Positions 1 through 8,193 of a DNA stretch of 64,000 nucleotides are shown one piece after another (position 1 is the stretch's first letter; each line of letters opens with the position of its first letter). The translations under genes were made by a program, and so were the position numbers. The DNA is from Prochlorococcus sp. MIT 1341. GTDB taxonomy: Bacteria > Cyanobacteriota > Cyanobacteriia > PCC-6307 > Cyanobiaceae. The stretch lies in contig NZ_CP139304.1 of NCBI RefSeq assembly GCF_034092415.1, forward strand, positions 682,001-746,000. Direction: 5' to 3'. The notes beneath the pieces are model-generated. The model saw nothing but the letters and a program-made list of their open reading frames with translations, was not told the DNA's origin and ran no database searches.

Positions 1-62
1 AGGATAATCAACCAAAGATAGAAAGAGATGAAACCTGGAAACAAGAATTTGAATTAGATTGA
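1..62 (+). CDS. Carbamoyltransferase, C-terminal end only (partial)
   Basis: An open frame enters from the left edge and ends at the TGA at 60-62. The readable tail is acidic and aromatic (ERDETWKQEFELD). NodU/CmcH-type carbamoyltransferases often end in a similar W-x-x-x-F-x-LD pattern, and the next two genes (SxtJ-like and DUF5989) are their usual companions. The SxtJ-like ATG begins two bases after this stop, so the genes are almost certainly co-transcribed. The identification rests mainly on context, because only about 19 residues are visible. Confidence 0.5.
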   Translation, partial: DNQPKIERDETWKQEFELD

Positions 63-64
63 CG

Positions 65-457
65 ATGCAACATTCTATTTCTACAAAAAAGCTTCGTGAA
101 TTTGGCATCTTAATAGGATTGGCATTTCCAATTTTTATAGGATGGATTCTGCCCACAATTGGTGGGCATTCATTTAGGGCTTGGACTTTATTGATAGGCA
201 TTCCCGCATTGATCCTTGGGTTACTAAAACCAAGCCTACTGAATACACCATACAAAGGCTGGATGGCACTAGGGCATGCCCTAGGTTGGGTTAATAGTCG
301 AATAATTCTTGGCATAGTTTTTCTTGCCGTACTACAACCTATTGCTTTCGCTATGCGATTATTAGGGTATGATCCGTTAAGAAAAAAAATCAATAATGAG
401 TACTCTTATCGAGAGGTCAGAAAGAATCATAAAATTGATTTAACTCGGATCTTTTAA
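65..457 (+). CDS. SxtJ-family membrane protein
   Basis: Small integral membrane protein of 131 residues. Hydrophobic segments lie near residues 12-32, 36-57 and 78-98, followed by a charged C-terminal tail. The motif GWMALGHALGWVNSRIILG is typical of SxtJ-like proteins found beside carbamoyltransferases in glycan and secondary-metabolite loci; their biochemical role is not established. The ATG at 65 is preferred over a TTG at 59 because it follows the upstream stop directly. DUF5989 begins three bases downstream, so the pair is an operon. Confidence 0.8.
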   Translation: MQHSISTKKLREFGILIGLAFPIFIGWILPTIGGHSFRAWTLLIGIPALILGLLKPSLLNTPYKGWMALGHALGWVNSRIILGIVFLAVLQPIAFAMRLLGYDPLRKKINNEYSYREVRKNHKIDLTRIF

Positions 458-460
458 ACC

Positions 461-622
461 ATGGAAGCATTATTGGAGTTGCTAAAAGATATATGGGAAC
501 TCTTAAGAGTCCGTAAGAAGTACTGGTTGGCTCCATTGATTATCACAATAGTTTTAATGGGTGCTCTTATTTTATTTACCCAAAGTTCTGTTGTTGCTCC
601 ACTTATCTATACAATATTTTAG
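461..622 (+). CDS. DUF5989 small membrane protein
   Basis: A 53-residue protein read directly from the sequence, starting MEALLELLKDIWELLRVRKK and followed by one membrane segment at about residues 24-45. The amphipathic N-terminal helix plus a K-K-Y-W-L-x-P junction into the membrane helix is the DUF5989 pattern. In many bacteria this family follows SxtJ and a carbamoyltransferase, as here. Function unknown; probably a membrane partner of the carbamoylation or glycan-export step. The ATG lies three bases after the SxtJ-like stop. Confidence 0.8.
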   Translation: MEALLELLKDIWELLRVRKKYWLAPLIITIVLMGALILFTQSSVVAPLIYTIF

Positions 623-715
623 GCATTATGTACAATAGAGATTAAAAGCACAAAAGAATATTATTTTTAGAAATAGGTTGGGGACTGATAGTTGTCGAAA
701 AGAAGAGGATATAGT

Positions 716-1948
716 TCAGTTAATCAACTTATTAATTTTTAGAATGCGGAATATTTCATGAGCAATTATCTTATTCCCGACTTCATTTACGTGCATAAAA
801 TCTAAATAGATCTCTTTATTGGCTTCTACTTTTTCTAAATTAGGGTTAAGTTCTCTATTAGCAAATACTCCTCCAATATCATAGGAAGTTATATTTAATG
901 ACTTGAGTTCTTGGTGTCTTTTTCGAAAAACAGAATCGCCGGTTCTCATGTAAAGTTGGGTAAAACAAGGTATCATCTCAGAGGGAGTTGTCTGAGAAAG
1001 TTTCTTCTCATAATTGGTAAGTTCAGCCAGAGTGACAGAAAACAAATGGGGTTGTAATAGATGAATGAAATAGGCTTTTTTATCAGTTGTGAAATTTCTT
1101 GCATAAATCAAATCTTCCTTAAGTTGATCAAAGGACCGATTTGCCCTTTCATTTAATTGTCTAGCATCAGGCTCGTTATAAATAAGGCATTGTTTATTTT
1201 TTTTGGGTTTGATTAACTTTAAAAACTTGTAAGTATTGAGATTCGAGAGATTTTTTTTGAATGTAACCAATCTTCTTTGACTTGTATTACTTCCTATTAT
1301 TGTTCCCTTAGGGTTGCCGTTCGCGACACCTTGCCAAATATTATTACCTCCATCGTAATAAACTACAATATCATTCTCCCCAATGTTTTCCTGTTTCAAG
1401 AAATTATTTTGTTGAGAGGTAACTACTGTTGTAAAACCTCGATTCTCTACTTTGATCTTTTCACGAACTGTATTATTGACTATTCTCTGCAAATAAGAAG
1501 CAATAGTAAGATTGTTTGGGACTTCAGAATTCTGTGCTGTCGATCCTCCATAAATAAATATTCTTTTGTTAAACTCTTTCGGGGCATTAGTTGTTATTCT
1601 CCAACCATTTAGAATGGTCTTCCCACGACAATTTGGAGTATTTCCCATCGTTAAAGAAATGCCTTGACCTCGATGGCTAATTCCACTAAAGCATTCTGGG
1701 TGCTGATCTGACCACTCTTCCTTGATAAACCAATCAAAATAGTTTGATCCTAAATAGGGCAATGGTTGGGAAAGGCGGAATTGCTTATGAGAATGATAAC
1801 GAAAGCCTTTATGTGATTTTGTATTTATTGCGTTTACTTCTGGCGATACATTTACTAAGTGTAGAAAAAGTAATGAGAAACTCTCAGTCAAAATTATCCC
1901 TCCTAGGACACCTCCACAAATTAAAAAAATATTTTTGCGAAGACTCAT
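716..1948 (-). CDS. SGNH/GDSL-like hydrolase-family protein, membrane-anchored
   Basis: 410-residue protein with an N-terminal membrane anchor (about residues 7-29). SGNH-fold blocks are visible: block I as IYGGSTAQNSE near residue 132, a block III-like YYDGGNNIWQG near residue 198, and block V as DFMHVNEVGNK near residue 382, which supplies the Asp and His pair. The Ser comes from GGST. Such proteins commonly accompany SxtJ/DUF5989 and probably add or remove acyl groups on a surface glycan (inference). It lies on the opposite strand, converging on DUF5989, whereas the usual arrangement is co-directional. Confidence 0.7.
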   Translation of the reverse strand: MSLRKNIFLICGGVLGGIILTESFSLLFLHLVNVSPEVNAINTKSHKGFRYHSHKQFRLSQPLPYLGSNYFDWFIKEEWSDQHPECFSGISHRGQGISLTMGNTPNCRGKTILNGWRITTNAPKEFNKRIFIYGGSTAQNSEVPNNLTIASYLQRIVNNTVREKIKVENRGFTTVVTSQQNNFLKQENIGENDIVVYYDGGNNIWQGVANGNPKGTIIGSNTSQRRLVTFKKNLSNLNTYKFLKLIKPKKNKQCLIYNEPDARQLNERANRSFDQLKEDLIYARNFTTDKKAYFIHLLQPHLFSVTLAELTNYEKKLSQTTPSEMIPCFTQLYMRTGDSVFRKRHQELKSLNITSYDIGGVFANRELNPNLEKVEANKEIYLDFMHVNEVGNKIIAHEIFRILKINKLIN

Positions 1949-2266
1949 GAATGATAAATAAGAAAGGGTTGATTGATTTGCTTTTTATGGAAAGATTTGT
2001 GCTTGCTACTAATCCATATTATTGCATATAGATCATAGGGAAAGGAATTTATTATAATTAGACCATGAGCTTCAATATAGTGACTGGTGCGACATACTGA
2101 ATCATTTTCAACATGTCCCTTATGAGAGGAGAAAGGTACTTTTTCAGCTTCAAGTCCTTAGTTGCTTAAAACCCTTTTGAGAACATAAGATTAAAACATA
2201 GCAAAGTATTTACACAAAGTCAAAAAACGAGTTATGTTTACTAGGTACATTAACCTTTAACTAGCA
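1949..2266. other. Intergenic region without recognisable gene
   Basis: About 318 bases of AT-rich sequence between the divergent SGNH-like gene and the TM2-like gene. It must hold both promoters. I see no open frame with protein-like composition, no strong hairpin and no tRNA signature. Confidence 0.5.
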
Positions 2267-2584
2267 ATGCTAAGCAAGCAAGAGAAAAATGCCATAACAA
2301 GAGGAATCTTGCTAGTAATTGGATGGGGATGGGGTTTAGATAGATTTTATGAAGGTGACAAAAAAGGAGGAATCCTTTCAATCATTGGATGGGGCATAAT
2401 TTGTACAAGTTTTTTCTATATGAAGTGTTCAGGAGTTGAATACGTGGACGGAGTTAAGAACTATTCAAACTACAGTCCTAATCCACTAATAATTCTACCG
2501 TTGATCGCTGGATTATACGGAGCTTATTTAATTATCAGAAAAGCTTTCAAACTAGCAAAACAATTTGAAAATGCAGACGCTTAA
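2267..2584 (+). CDS. TM2-domain-like small membrane protein
   Basis: 105 residues. Two hydrophobic segments at about 12-48 and 76-95 flank a polar loop. The first contains GWGWGLDRFYEGDKKGG, a variant of the TM2 signature (G-x-x-G-x-x-R-F-Y-x-G, in which the turn after an aromatic helix carries Asp-Arg-Phe-Tyr). TM2 proteins are widespread and poorly characterised. The gene stands alone with no close neighbours on its strand, and the tail is charged (KLAKQFENADA). No strong ribosome-binding site is visible, as is common in this genome. Confidence 0.65.
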   Translation: MLSKQEKNAITRGILLVIGWGWGLDRFYEGDKKGGILSIIGWGIICTSFFYMKCSGVEYVDGVKNYSNYSPNPLIILPLIAGLYGAYLIIRKAFKLAKQFENADA

Positions 2585-2876
2585 TCAGGAATAATCAAAA
2601 CATATGAATCTATACTCCTCAAACAATAAATCATCTTAACGTTGTCTAATAGACTAATCAAAGTTATTTAACGAGGATAGGGAAAGCTATTACTAGAACT
2701 CTACTTTCTAGAGTCAAAATACTATCGCCAAATTAAGAAAATCAGAATAATAAAGCTTGGAGGTAAATGAATAACCTACAATAATTGAATGATCTATCAT
2801 TTGATACTTCATGAAAAGCAAATGAAAGCGGAAGATAAATAGCTAGTATAGATGTCAATGGAACTTTTTCAAATCA

Positions 2877-3260
2877 ATGAAGGTAATTCTGAGCAAAATA
2901 ATTTATTTTGGACTTTTAGTCTATTTAATTGCTCTTTGCCCTCAAAAGATATATGCTCTACAACACGAGTGGGTTGAAGTTCCTAAAAGTCAATTTGGCA
3001 GGCAACTATGGGACAAAAAAAGTATCAAGGACAACGAAGATAGCTCTATAGAAGTTTATAGTAGATTTATCCCAAAAAATAAAGCTAGCATAACAAAAGA
3101 TATACTTTACACAATGAATATTAATTGTGATGAAAAAACATTCAAAGATGTTGCGATAGGCAGAAGGGGCTTTAACGGGGATTTGCAATGGAAAGATCCA
3201 AATGGCGACAAATTAATTATGGGTGTGATAAATCAGGTTTGTGCTTTTAAAGGGAGATAA
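2877..3260 (+). CDS. Exported hypothetical protein (adhesin-E-like pattern)
   Basis: 127 residues with a clear signal peptide (MKVILSKIIYFGLLVYLIAL, cleavage probably after KIYA). The mature part has the order W-V-E-V-P, Q-L-W-D-K-K-S-I, S-R-F-I-P and N-I-N-C-D, with a second Cys near the end. This recalls short periplasmic 'surface-adhesin protein E'-like domains, in which a Trp start, a D-x-x-S-I segment and a late Cys recur. The match is by eye and weak. It is a single gene with no operon partners. Confidence 0.5.
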   Translation: MKVILSKIIYFGLLVYLIALCPQKIYALQHEWVEVPKSQFGRQLWDKKSIKDNEDSSIEVYSRFIPKNKASITKDILYTMNINCDEKTFKDVAIGRRGFNGDLQWKDPNGDKLIMGVINQVCAFKGR

Positions 3261-3467
3261 AGGATTAGATAATTCTTGGGATAGTATTAAATGTAATTGA
3301 AAAATATCACATTCATATTTAGGGATTAATGTAAATACGGATAAAAAGTTGATAGATTTCTTCGAATTTTTTAGCGACGTATATTCAATATTTTTCATTG
3401 AGCTAATAGGCGTTCCAAAACAACGATTCAGTAATTTAAAAATGAAAGATTGTGCTAAAAATAATTT

Positions 3468-4355
3468 TCAACTGTCAACAAATTGTCTATTGTCAATCCC
3501 TAATAGTGAACTTATTTTATCACAAGCCTTCAAATATTTATAGGCATTACTAATACTTACTCTTTTATCTTGCCAGGTTCCATCTCTTTTCTGAATGTAA
3601 TCGAATAGCATTGGTCTTAGGCCACCTCCTTCTATTTTTTGTTTATTGGAAATGCGTTTATTCTCAGTTACTGTTTGGTGGTCAAGATTTACAAAGTAAA
3701 TTTTTTCTCCATAGAATTCAAATATCCTTTTTCTTTCTTTACAGTTTCTACTAATATTAATTTCAAGTTCTATTTCTTTGTTAATGATTAGACATTTAAA
3801 ATTATCCTCAGTATGAAATACGTCCTTAATGTTATTATACTCATGGTATGAACCAATAACCTCGTCAATAATTCCAATGATATGTGGCAAAATATCCAAG
3901 TGATAACTTATCTTTTGATTTAAATCAGACCTAGAAATATCTGCCCATTTTACAACTATTTTATAAGGCTTTATTTTTTGTATTGTTAAAAATCGAATAA
4001 TGTTCATGAATCTATGAACCTGTGCTGAGTAACAATTAGTTAGATCTCCAGATGTCTGGAGGATTTTAATTTTCTCCAATGAGGTAACAAATGGCTTTTC
4101 AACTAGACATTCACAAAAGCTAGTTTTTCGAATTTCTTTAATATCTTCAAAATGCCTCATTGGGCTTGATGTGATATAGCACTTATCATTATTGTTTAAT
4201 TCTTCGATGCTCTCAATTATATTAAAACCATCTGAAAGTGCTTTTTTGGAATTTGTTGCTGAAATGATAAAGATTAGATTACGATCAAGTAAATCTGATG
4301 CTGCTTTTGCAGCTCTAGAACCCCAGTTTCCATAACCGATAATAACAAATCTCAT
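3468..4355 (-). CDS. Gfo/Idh/MocA-family NAD(P)-dependent oxidoreductase
   Basis: 295 residues. The Rossmann fingerprint GYGNWGSRAA lies at residues 7-16, and the family's E-K-P motif is present as CLVEKPFVTS near residues 86-95. Both are classic for sugar dehydrogenases and imine reductases of this superfamily. The C-terminal half should form the substrate-binding alpha/beta domain. The substrate is unknown; nucleotide-sugar or glycan metabolism is likely from the neighbours. A decayed copy of the C-terminal half lies at the other end of the window (63277-63723), so this gene has at least one paralogue. Confidence 0.8.
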   Translation of the reverse strand: MRFVIIGYGNWGSRAAKAASDLLDRNLIFIISATNSKKALSDGFNIIESIEELNNNDKCYITSSPMRHFEDIKEIRKTSFCECLVEKPFVTSLEKIKILQTSGDLTNCYSAQVHRFMNIIRFLTIQKIKPYKIVVKWADISRSDLNQKISYHLDILPHIIGIIDEVIGSYHEYNNIKDVFHTEDNFKCLIINKEIELEINISRNCKERKRIFEFYGEKIYFVNLDHQTVTENKRISNKQKIEGGGLRPMLFDYIQKRDGTWQDKRVSISNAYKYLKACDKISSLLGIDNRQFVDS

Positions 4356-5245
4356 TGAACAACCATCCGTGGTAGAAACATTCGGCTCATTATTACTACT
4401 GAGGACTATTTCTAATTAGTGAAACATAGAGGGTTTCCATCATCTTGGAAAATTGAAACATCCATGAGAACCTATTAGAACAATTATACCCATAAATCTT
4501 TAAATCATACTAGCACCTTATCGAAACGACTTAATACCTTCTGGGTAAAGAAAGCTAGGATTCTCAAATCGTCTGTTAAAGGTTGAGTTCAATCCAATTT
4601 TCAATATCTTTATGCACCCAAACCAGATTGTTTCGACATTCGGAATCTGCATTGGTAATTAACTTTCAAGAATCTTACTGTAAATGTCGCATAAGACAAC
4701 TACAGTTTTAATTTCTAGTCCTAGCTTGAGAAAGAAGCCGTCTTTGAGTTCTGACTTTAATTAGTTTAAAAAAAATAAACGAGTATCGAATTTCATCTCG
4801 TAATGTATGGGATCAAATTCCTTTGGAGAAATAGGAAAAGGACCATCACTGCTAAAAAGAAGTTTGTCAATATGCTGTCTTTACTAAGAAGTCGCTTTTG
4901 AATTTGCTTGACTATTAATGGGTGAACTACAAAGAAAGTGTGTGTGGGGGGGGGTGGAGGGAGGTAGATCCTGCTCGGAGTAGAAACACAGTAACAATGG
5001 GTCTAAATCGGAAACTACCCTTGGACGGTTTTCTTGGTCTTACATGCTGAGAAGATTCCAAGAACTTGCTTCAATAATCCTCTGCGATGGCTTATAAGTA
5101 CTTGTCAAATGATGAATATGACTAATGGCTAAAAGGGCTTGTTCTAGATCTAGCTATAGTTAGCTACCATAGATTATCAATTGAAGATTCACAACTACTT
5201 CATTACTAATGTCTATAATTCTAGTAAAAATATAAAACGATTTTC
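4356..5245. other. 890-base region without an intact gene
   Basis: Long, low-coding stretch between the oxidoreductase and the FkbH cluster. It contains one coding-looking fragment on the minus strand (4761-4877, listed separately) and a G-rich tract near 4946-4964 that includes a run of nine G. All frames are broken by stops. The region looks like a gene graveyard at the border of an accessory cluster. No tRNA, repeat array or mobile-element gene is visible. Confidence 0.5.
4761..4877 (-). pseudogene. Possible amidohydrolase remnant
   Basis: The minus strand reads QHIDKLLFSSDGPFPISP and continues for about 20 more residues to a stop at 4761-4763. The pattern D-K-(I/L)-L-F-x-S-D-x-P-F is typical of the last metal-ligand strand of TIM-barrel amidohydrolases (amidohydrolase family 2). 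Just upstream, the same frame is interrupted by stops, so no full gene remains. The call rests on one motif and is tentative. Confidence 0.3.
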
Positions 5246-6256
5246 ATGGAGCATCAGATTAAAGCTAGTCAAGATAAACATATGGCTTTGGCGCTGTGGA
5301 AAAAAGGTGGCAGCAAAAGATCCTTGTGGTGCTCATTAAGCAAAGAAGATTATCTAGGAATTGTTGACCTATCTATTGTTGAGACAATAAACAAAATACC
5401 TGTTTCCGCAATTAGTTTAATTAAAAGGTCATATCTACATAAAGGTAGAAAAGTAATCATTTATGCTATGCATAGAATGATAGCATATAAAGACTCACAA
5501 AATCTCTTGTTTAAGGTTCTTGCTTCAATTTGCTGCAATAAAAAGGATACCTTTATAGCAACAACAGCAAACAAAGAGGGAACTTCTATATACAAGATGA
5601 TTGGCTTTATTGAAGGGGAACCTAATGTTTACCTTCATACATATATACTGAATCCAATTTATTTACCTATTTTACTGGTATTTTCATCGTGGACAAAAAT
5701 ACATAGAATATTACTTCAAATTACTAAAACTTGGATCCCAAAGCTATACAAAAAGAATTATAGTGATAGGATAAGAAAAAATCTCCAAAATCACATTCAC
5801 TTAAGAAGTATCTGCAATTTGTCAGAAGATTACGATACTAAAATCGACTGGAATTGCACAACTTTGTTAAAATATTTAGACTCACTAATTAGAGTTTTTA
5901 GATTAGATTTATACAGATTTAGTAATGATTCCGGGAAGATTTTTAGTATTCTTATTACCACTCGGTTTAATCATATATGGCGTTCATGCTCGATAGCAGA
6001 TACGACATGTAATAGCATTGAGTTCCTGAAAGCCCTTGAGAAAGCAAAAAACTATTTAATTTTTAGTTGTCTAAGAAATGCCGCCCTAAGGTTATATGTG
6101 CGTTCTTCTACATCAACGCCGCCACTTAAGAATGGTAGTTTTATCCATGTAAAAAAACAGGTCTCATCAACTCTTATACTAAATGGCAAAGGATATTTTG
6201 TTAAGATTTCAGATCAGGACAAGCTGTCATCACTGCATGGAGATAGCTTCTTATAA
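5246..6256 (+). CDS. Hypothetical protein, N-terminal GNAT-like acyltransferase region
   Basis: 336 residues, not firmly recognised. Residues about 30-130 resemble the GNAT acetyltransferase fold: a basic K-G-R-K-V segment, a long helix, then TTANKEGTSIYKMIGFIEGE, matching the usual N-x-x-S-x-x-x-Y-x-x-x-G-F ending. The remaining 200 residues are basic and match nothing I know. It is the first gene of a tight four-gene cluster, and its stop overlaps the FkbH start. By position it could be the transferase that moves the acyl group from the ACP to an acceptor (inference). Bases are strongly AT-rich. Confidence 0.5.
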   Translation: MEHQIKASQDKHMALALWKKGGSKRSLWCSLSKEDYLGIVDLSIVETINKIPVSAISLIKRSYLHKGRKVIIYAMHRMIAYKDSQNLLFKVLASICCNKKDTFIATTANKEGTSIYKMIGFIEGEPNVYLHTYILNPIYLPILLVFSSWTKIHRILLQITKTWIPKLYKKNYSDRIRKNLQNHIHLRSICNLSEDYDTKIDWNCTTLLKYLDSLIRVFRLDLYRFSNDSGKIFSILITTRFNHIWRSCSIADTTCNSIEFLKALEKAKNYLIFSCLRNAALRLYVRSSTSTPPLKNGSFIHVKKQVSSTLILNGKGYFVKISDQDKLSSLHGDSFL

Positions 6257-7908
6257 TGTTTAACCATATATCTGTACAACATAGTTACAACGTTGATGGA
6301 TTACCTAAAATCTTATCTAGAGAATTGAGTCAAAATGGTTTAGAAAATATTCAAATACACCTCGGAGAATACGATTCTTTTGCCGAGAGTGCAATTCTTT
6401 ATAAAAATACATTGGACCAGTTACCAGTAACATTTCTGCTCTTTACGTTAGAGGATATAGCGAGAATAACAGGAACCTCTGAGCTGAATTTCAAAGAATC
6501 CTTAGAAAAGATACTTTCTTACATAGAAAATATCGTTCCTATAATTTCTCAAAACTCAAGAGATTTATTTATTTTAGAGCCCGTTAGTGTTTTTGAAAGG
6601 AAAGATTTTTCGAGTGTTAGTCGTTCATTTGAAATTCAGGCTCATTTAAATTCCTACCTTATTGGCCTTCAGGATGAATATACTAATTTAAAATTTGCGC
6701 CAGTATCAAATGAATTATTAGTTGCAAGAGATCCAAGGTTTTATTATTATGGTTCGATGCCTTTTGGTCCAAAAACAAGCCAACTGATATCTAAATGCAT
6801 ATATAATATAATAATAAACCACATTAAACCTAAGGCTAAAGTTATTGTCTTTGATCTAGACAACACGATTTGGGGAGGAGTTATTGGTGAGGATGGTATA
6901 GAGGGTATTCAAGTCGGGGATACTTTTCCTGGAAATATATTTAGAGATATTCAAACTACTCTTAAAAGGCTCAATAACTACGGAGTGTTATTGGTTGCCA
7001 TCAGTAAAAATACAATCGAAGATGCAAAACTCGGACTTCGCCATCCACTAGGAATTATAAAAGAGAAAGATTTGCTAGCACTTTCTGCTTCATGGGAAGC
7101 TAAACATGAATCCCTTACCTCGATATTAACAGATAATAATCTCTCCCAGAATGGATTATACTTTTTAGATGATTCAGAAATAGAAAGAGAAGAAATGGCT
7201 CTTTCTAAGATTAATATCACAATACTTAATCAAGAATCTTCCCCAGTTAATTTATTACAGTCTCTACAGAATCTAGAATCTAATCTTCACCATTCAATTA
7301 CTAATGAAGATATTATCCGTTCAGATAGTTATTTAAGCTTAAAGGAGGCAAATACGACACGTAAAAATTTCTCTTCTAAAGAGGATTTTCTAGCATCATT
7401 ACAGCTTCGACTTCTACCAAGACTCCTAACATCTAATAATATTCAACGGGCATATCAACTAATAAATAGAACAAATCAATTCAATTTAACCAGGCTTATT
7501 CTCTCGTTAAATGAATTAGAACAAAGGATGCACTCTAATGACTACACATATATATTATTTACATTGATTGACCGTTACACAAATCATGGGGAAGTAGGGT
7601 TGATAGGTCTTCACCTAGACAAGTACAGAATTCATATAGATCATTTCCTTCTAAGTTGTAGAGTGTTGGGTCGAGGTATAGAGAATTCTATGTTTAATTA
7701 CATAATAAGATTAGGCAAGGAGCTTTCCTATGAAAATTTAAACTCATATTATGAGGTCAATAAGAATTCAGAACCAGCGTCAAACTTTTATTCTGAAGCA
7801 GGTATGAATCTGATTGGCAATTCATTACAAAGGATTGAGTTTAATGCTAATATAAAAGAATATAAGGAAGAGGCTCCAAAATGGATACGAATGGAAAACA
7901 TTCATTAG
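6256..7908 (+). CDS. FkbH-like HAD-family glyceryl-ACP synthase
   Basis: 550 residues. The HAD phosphatase motif DLDNTIWGGVIGEDG begins at residue 200 with the two catalytic Asp residues at D200 and D202; LDDSEIEREEM near residue 302 supplies the downstream acidic motif. The C-terminal part contains the FkbH-type RTNQFNLT segment near residue 409. Characterised FkbH enzymes dephosphorylate 1,3-bisphosphoglycerate and load the glyceryl group onto an acyl carrier protein. An ACP gene overlaps its 3' end by 28 bases, which strongly supports this role. The N-terminal 190 residues fit the extra domain of longer FkbH proteins. Confidence 0.85.
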   Translation: MFNHISVQHSYNVDGLPKILSRELSQNGLENIQIHLGEYDSFAESAILYKNTLDQLPVTFLLFTLEDIARITGTSELNFKESLEKILSYIENIVPIISQNSRDLFILEPVSVFERKDFSSVSRSFEIQAHLNSYLIGLQDEYTNLKFAPVSNELLVARDPRFYYYGSMPFGPKTSQLISKCIYNIIINHIKPKAKVIVFDLDNTIWGGVIGEDGIEGIQVGDTFPGNIFRDIQTTLKRLNNYGVLLVAISKNTIEDAKLGLRHPLGIIKEKDLLALSASWEAKHESLTSILTDNNLSQNGLYFLDDSEIEREEMALSKINITILNQESSPVNLLQSLQNLESNLHHSITNEDIIRSDSYLSLKEANTTRKNFSSKEDFLASLQLRLLPRLLTSNNIQRAYQLINRTNQFNLTRLILSLNELEQRMHSNDYTYILFTLIDRYTNHGEVGLIGLHLDKYRIHIDHFLLSCRVLGRGIENSMFNYIIRLGKELSYENLNSYYEVNKNSEPASNFYSEAGMNLIGNSLQRIEFNANIKEYKEEAPKWIRMENIH

Positions 7909-8150
7909 ATATAAAAAGTCTTCTCATGGATGTTTCATATGCACTAAATATTGACCAAGCAAAACTTAGTATTGATTCAACTTCAGTTGACTACGAAGAA
8001 TGGGATTCTATGGGAACCATAAGCCTCATTGCTCACATTGAAGATAAGTATAATTGTAAGTTTGACTTAATGGAAATGCCTCTTTTTAACAATGTCAAGT
8101 CAATTTTTGAACTACTAGAGAAGAAAGGACTAGATATTAAACCCTTATGA
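7881..8150 (+). CDS. Acyl carrier protein (free-standing)
   Basis: 89 residues, the size of a discrete carrier protein. The phosphopantetheine attachment site is WDSMGTISLIAHIE, with Ser43 as the modified residue in the D-S-M/L pattern. Acidic helices flank it and a final helix reads SIFELLEKKG. The gene overlaps the end of fkbH by 28 bases in another frame, so translation is probably coupled. It is most likely the partner that carries the glyceryl or hydroxyacyl unit made by FkbH rather than the fatty-acid ACP (inference from position and divergence). Confidence 0.85.
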   Translation: MDTNGKHSLDIKSLLMDVSYALNIDQAKLSIDSTSVDYEEWDSMGTISLIAHIEDKYNCKFDLMEMPLFNNVKSIFELLEKKGLDIKPL

Positions 8151-8193
8151 AAAATACGATCAAATCAATCTCACTCTACTTTTAATATATATT

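Noticed and set aside
4946-4964. G-rich run as a G-quadruplex or regulatory site
   Set aside because: Only one long G-run is present with short tracts after it, in a non-coding decayed region; there is no gene placed to use it.
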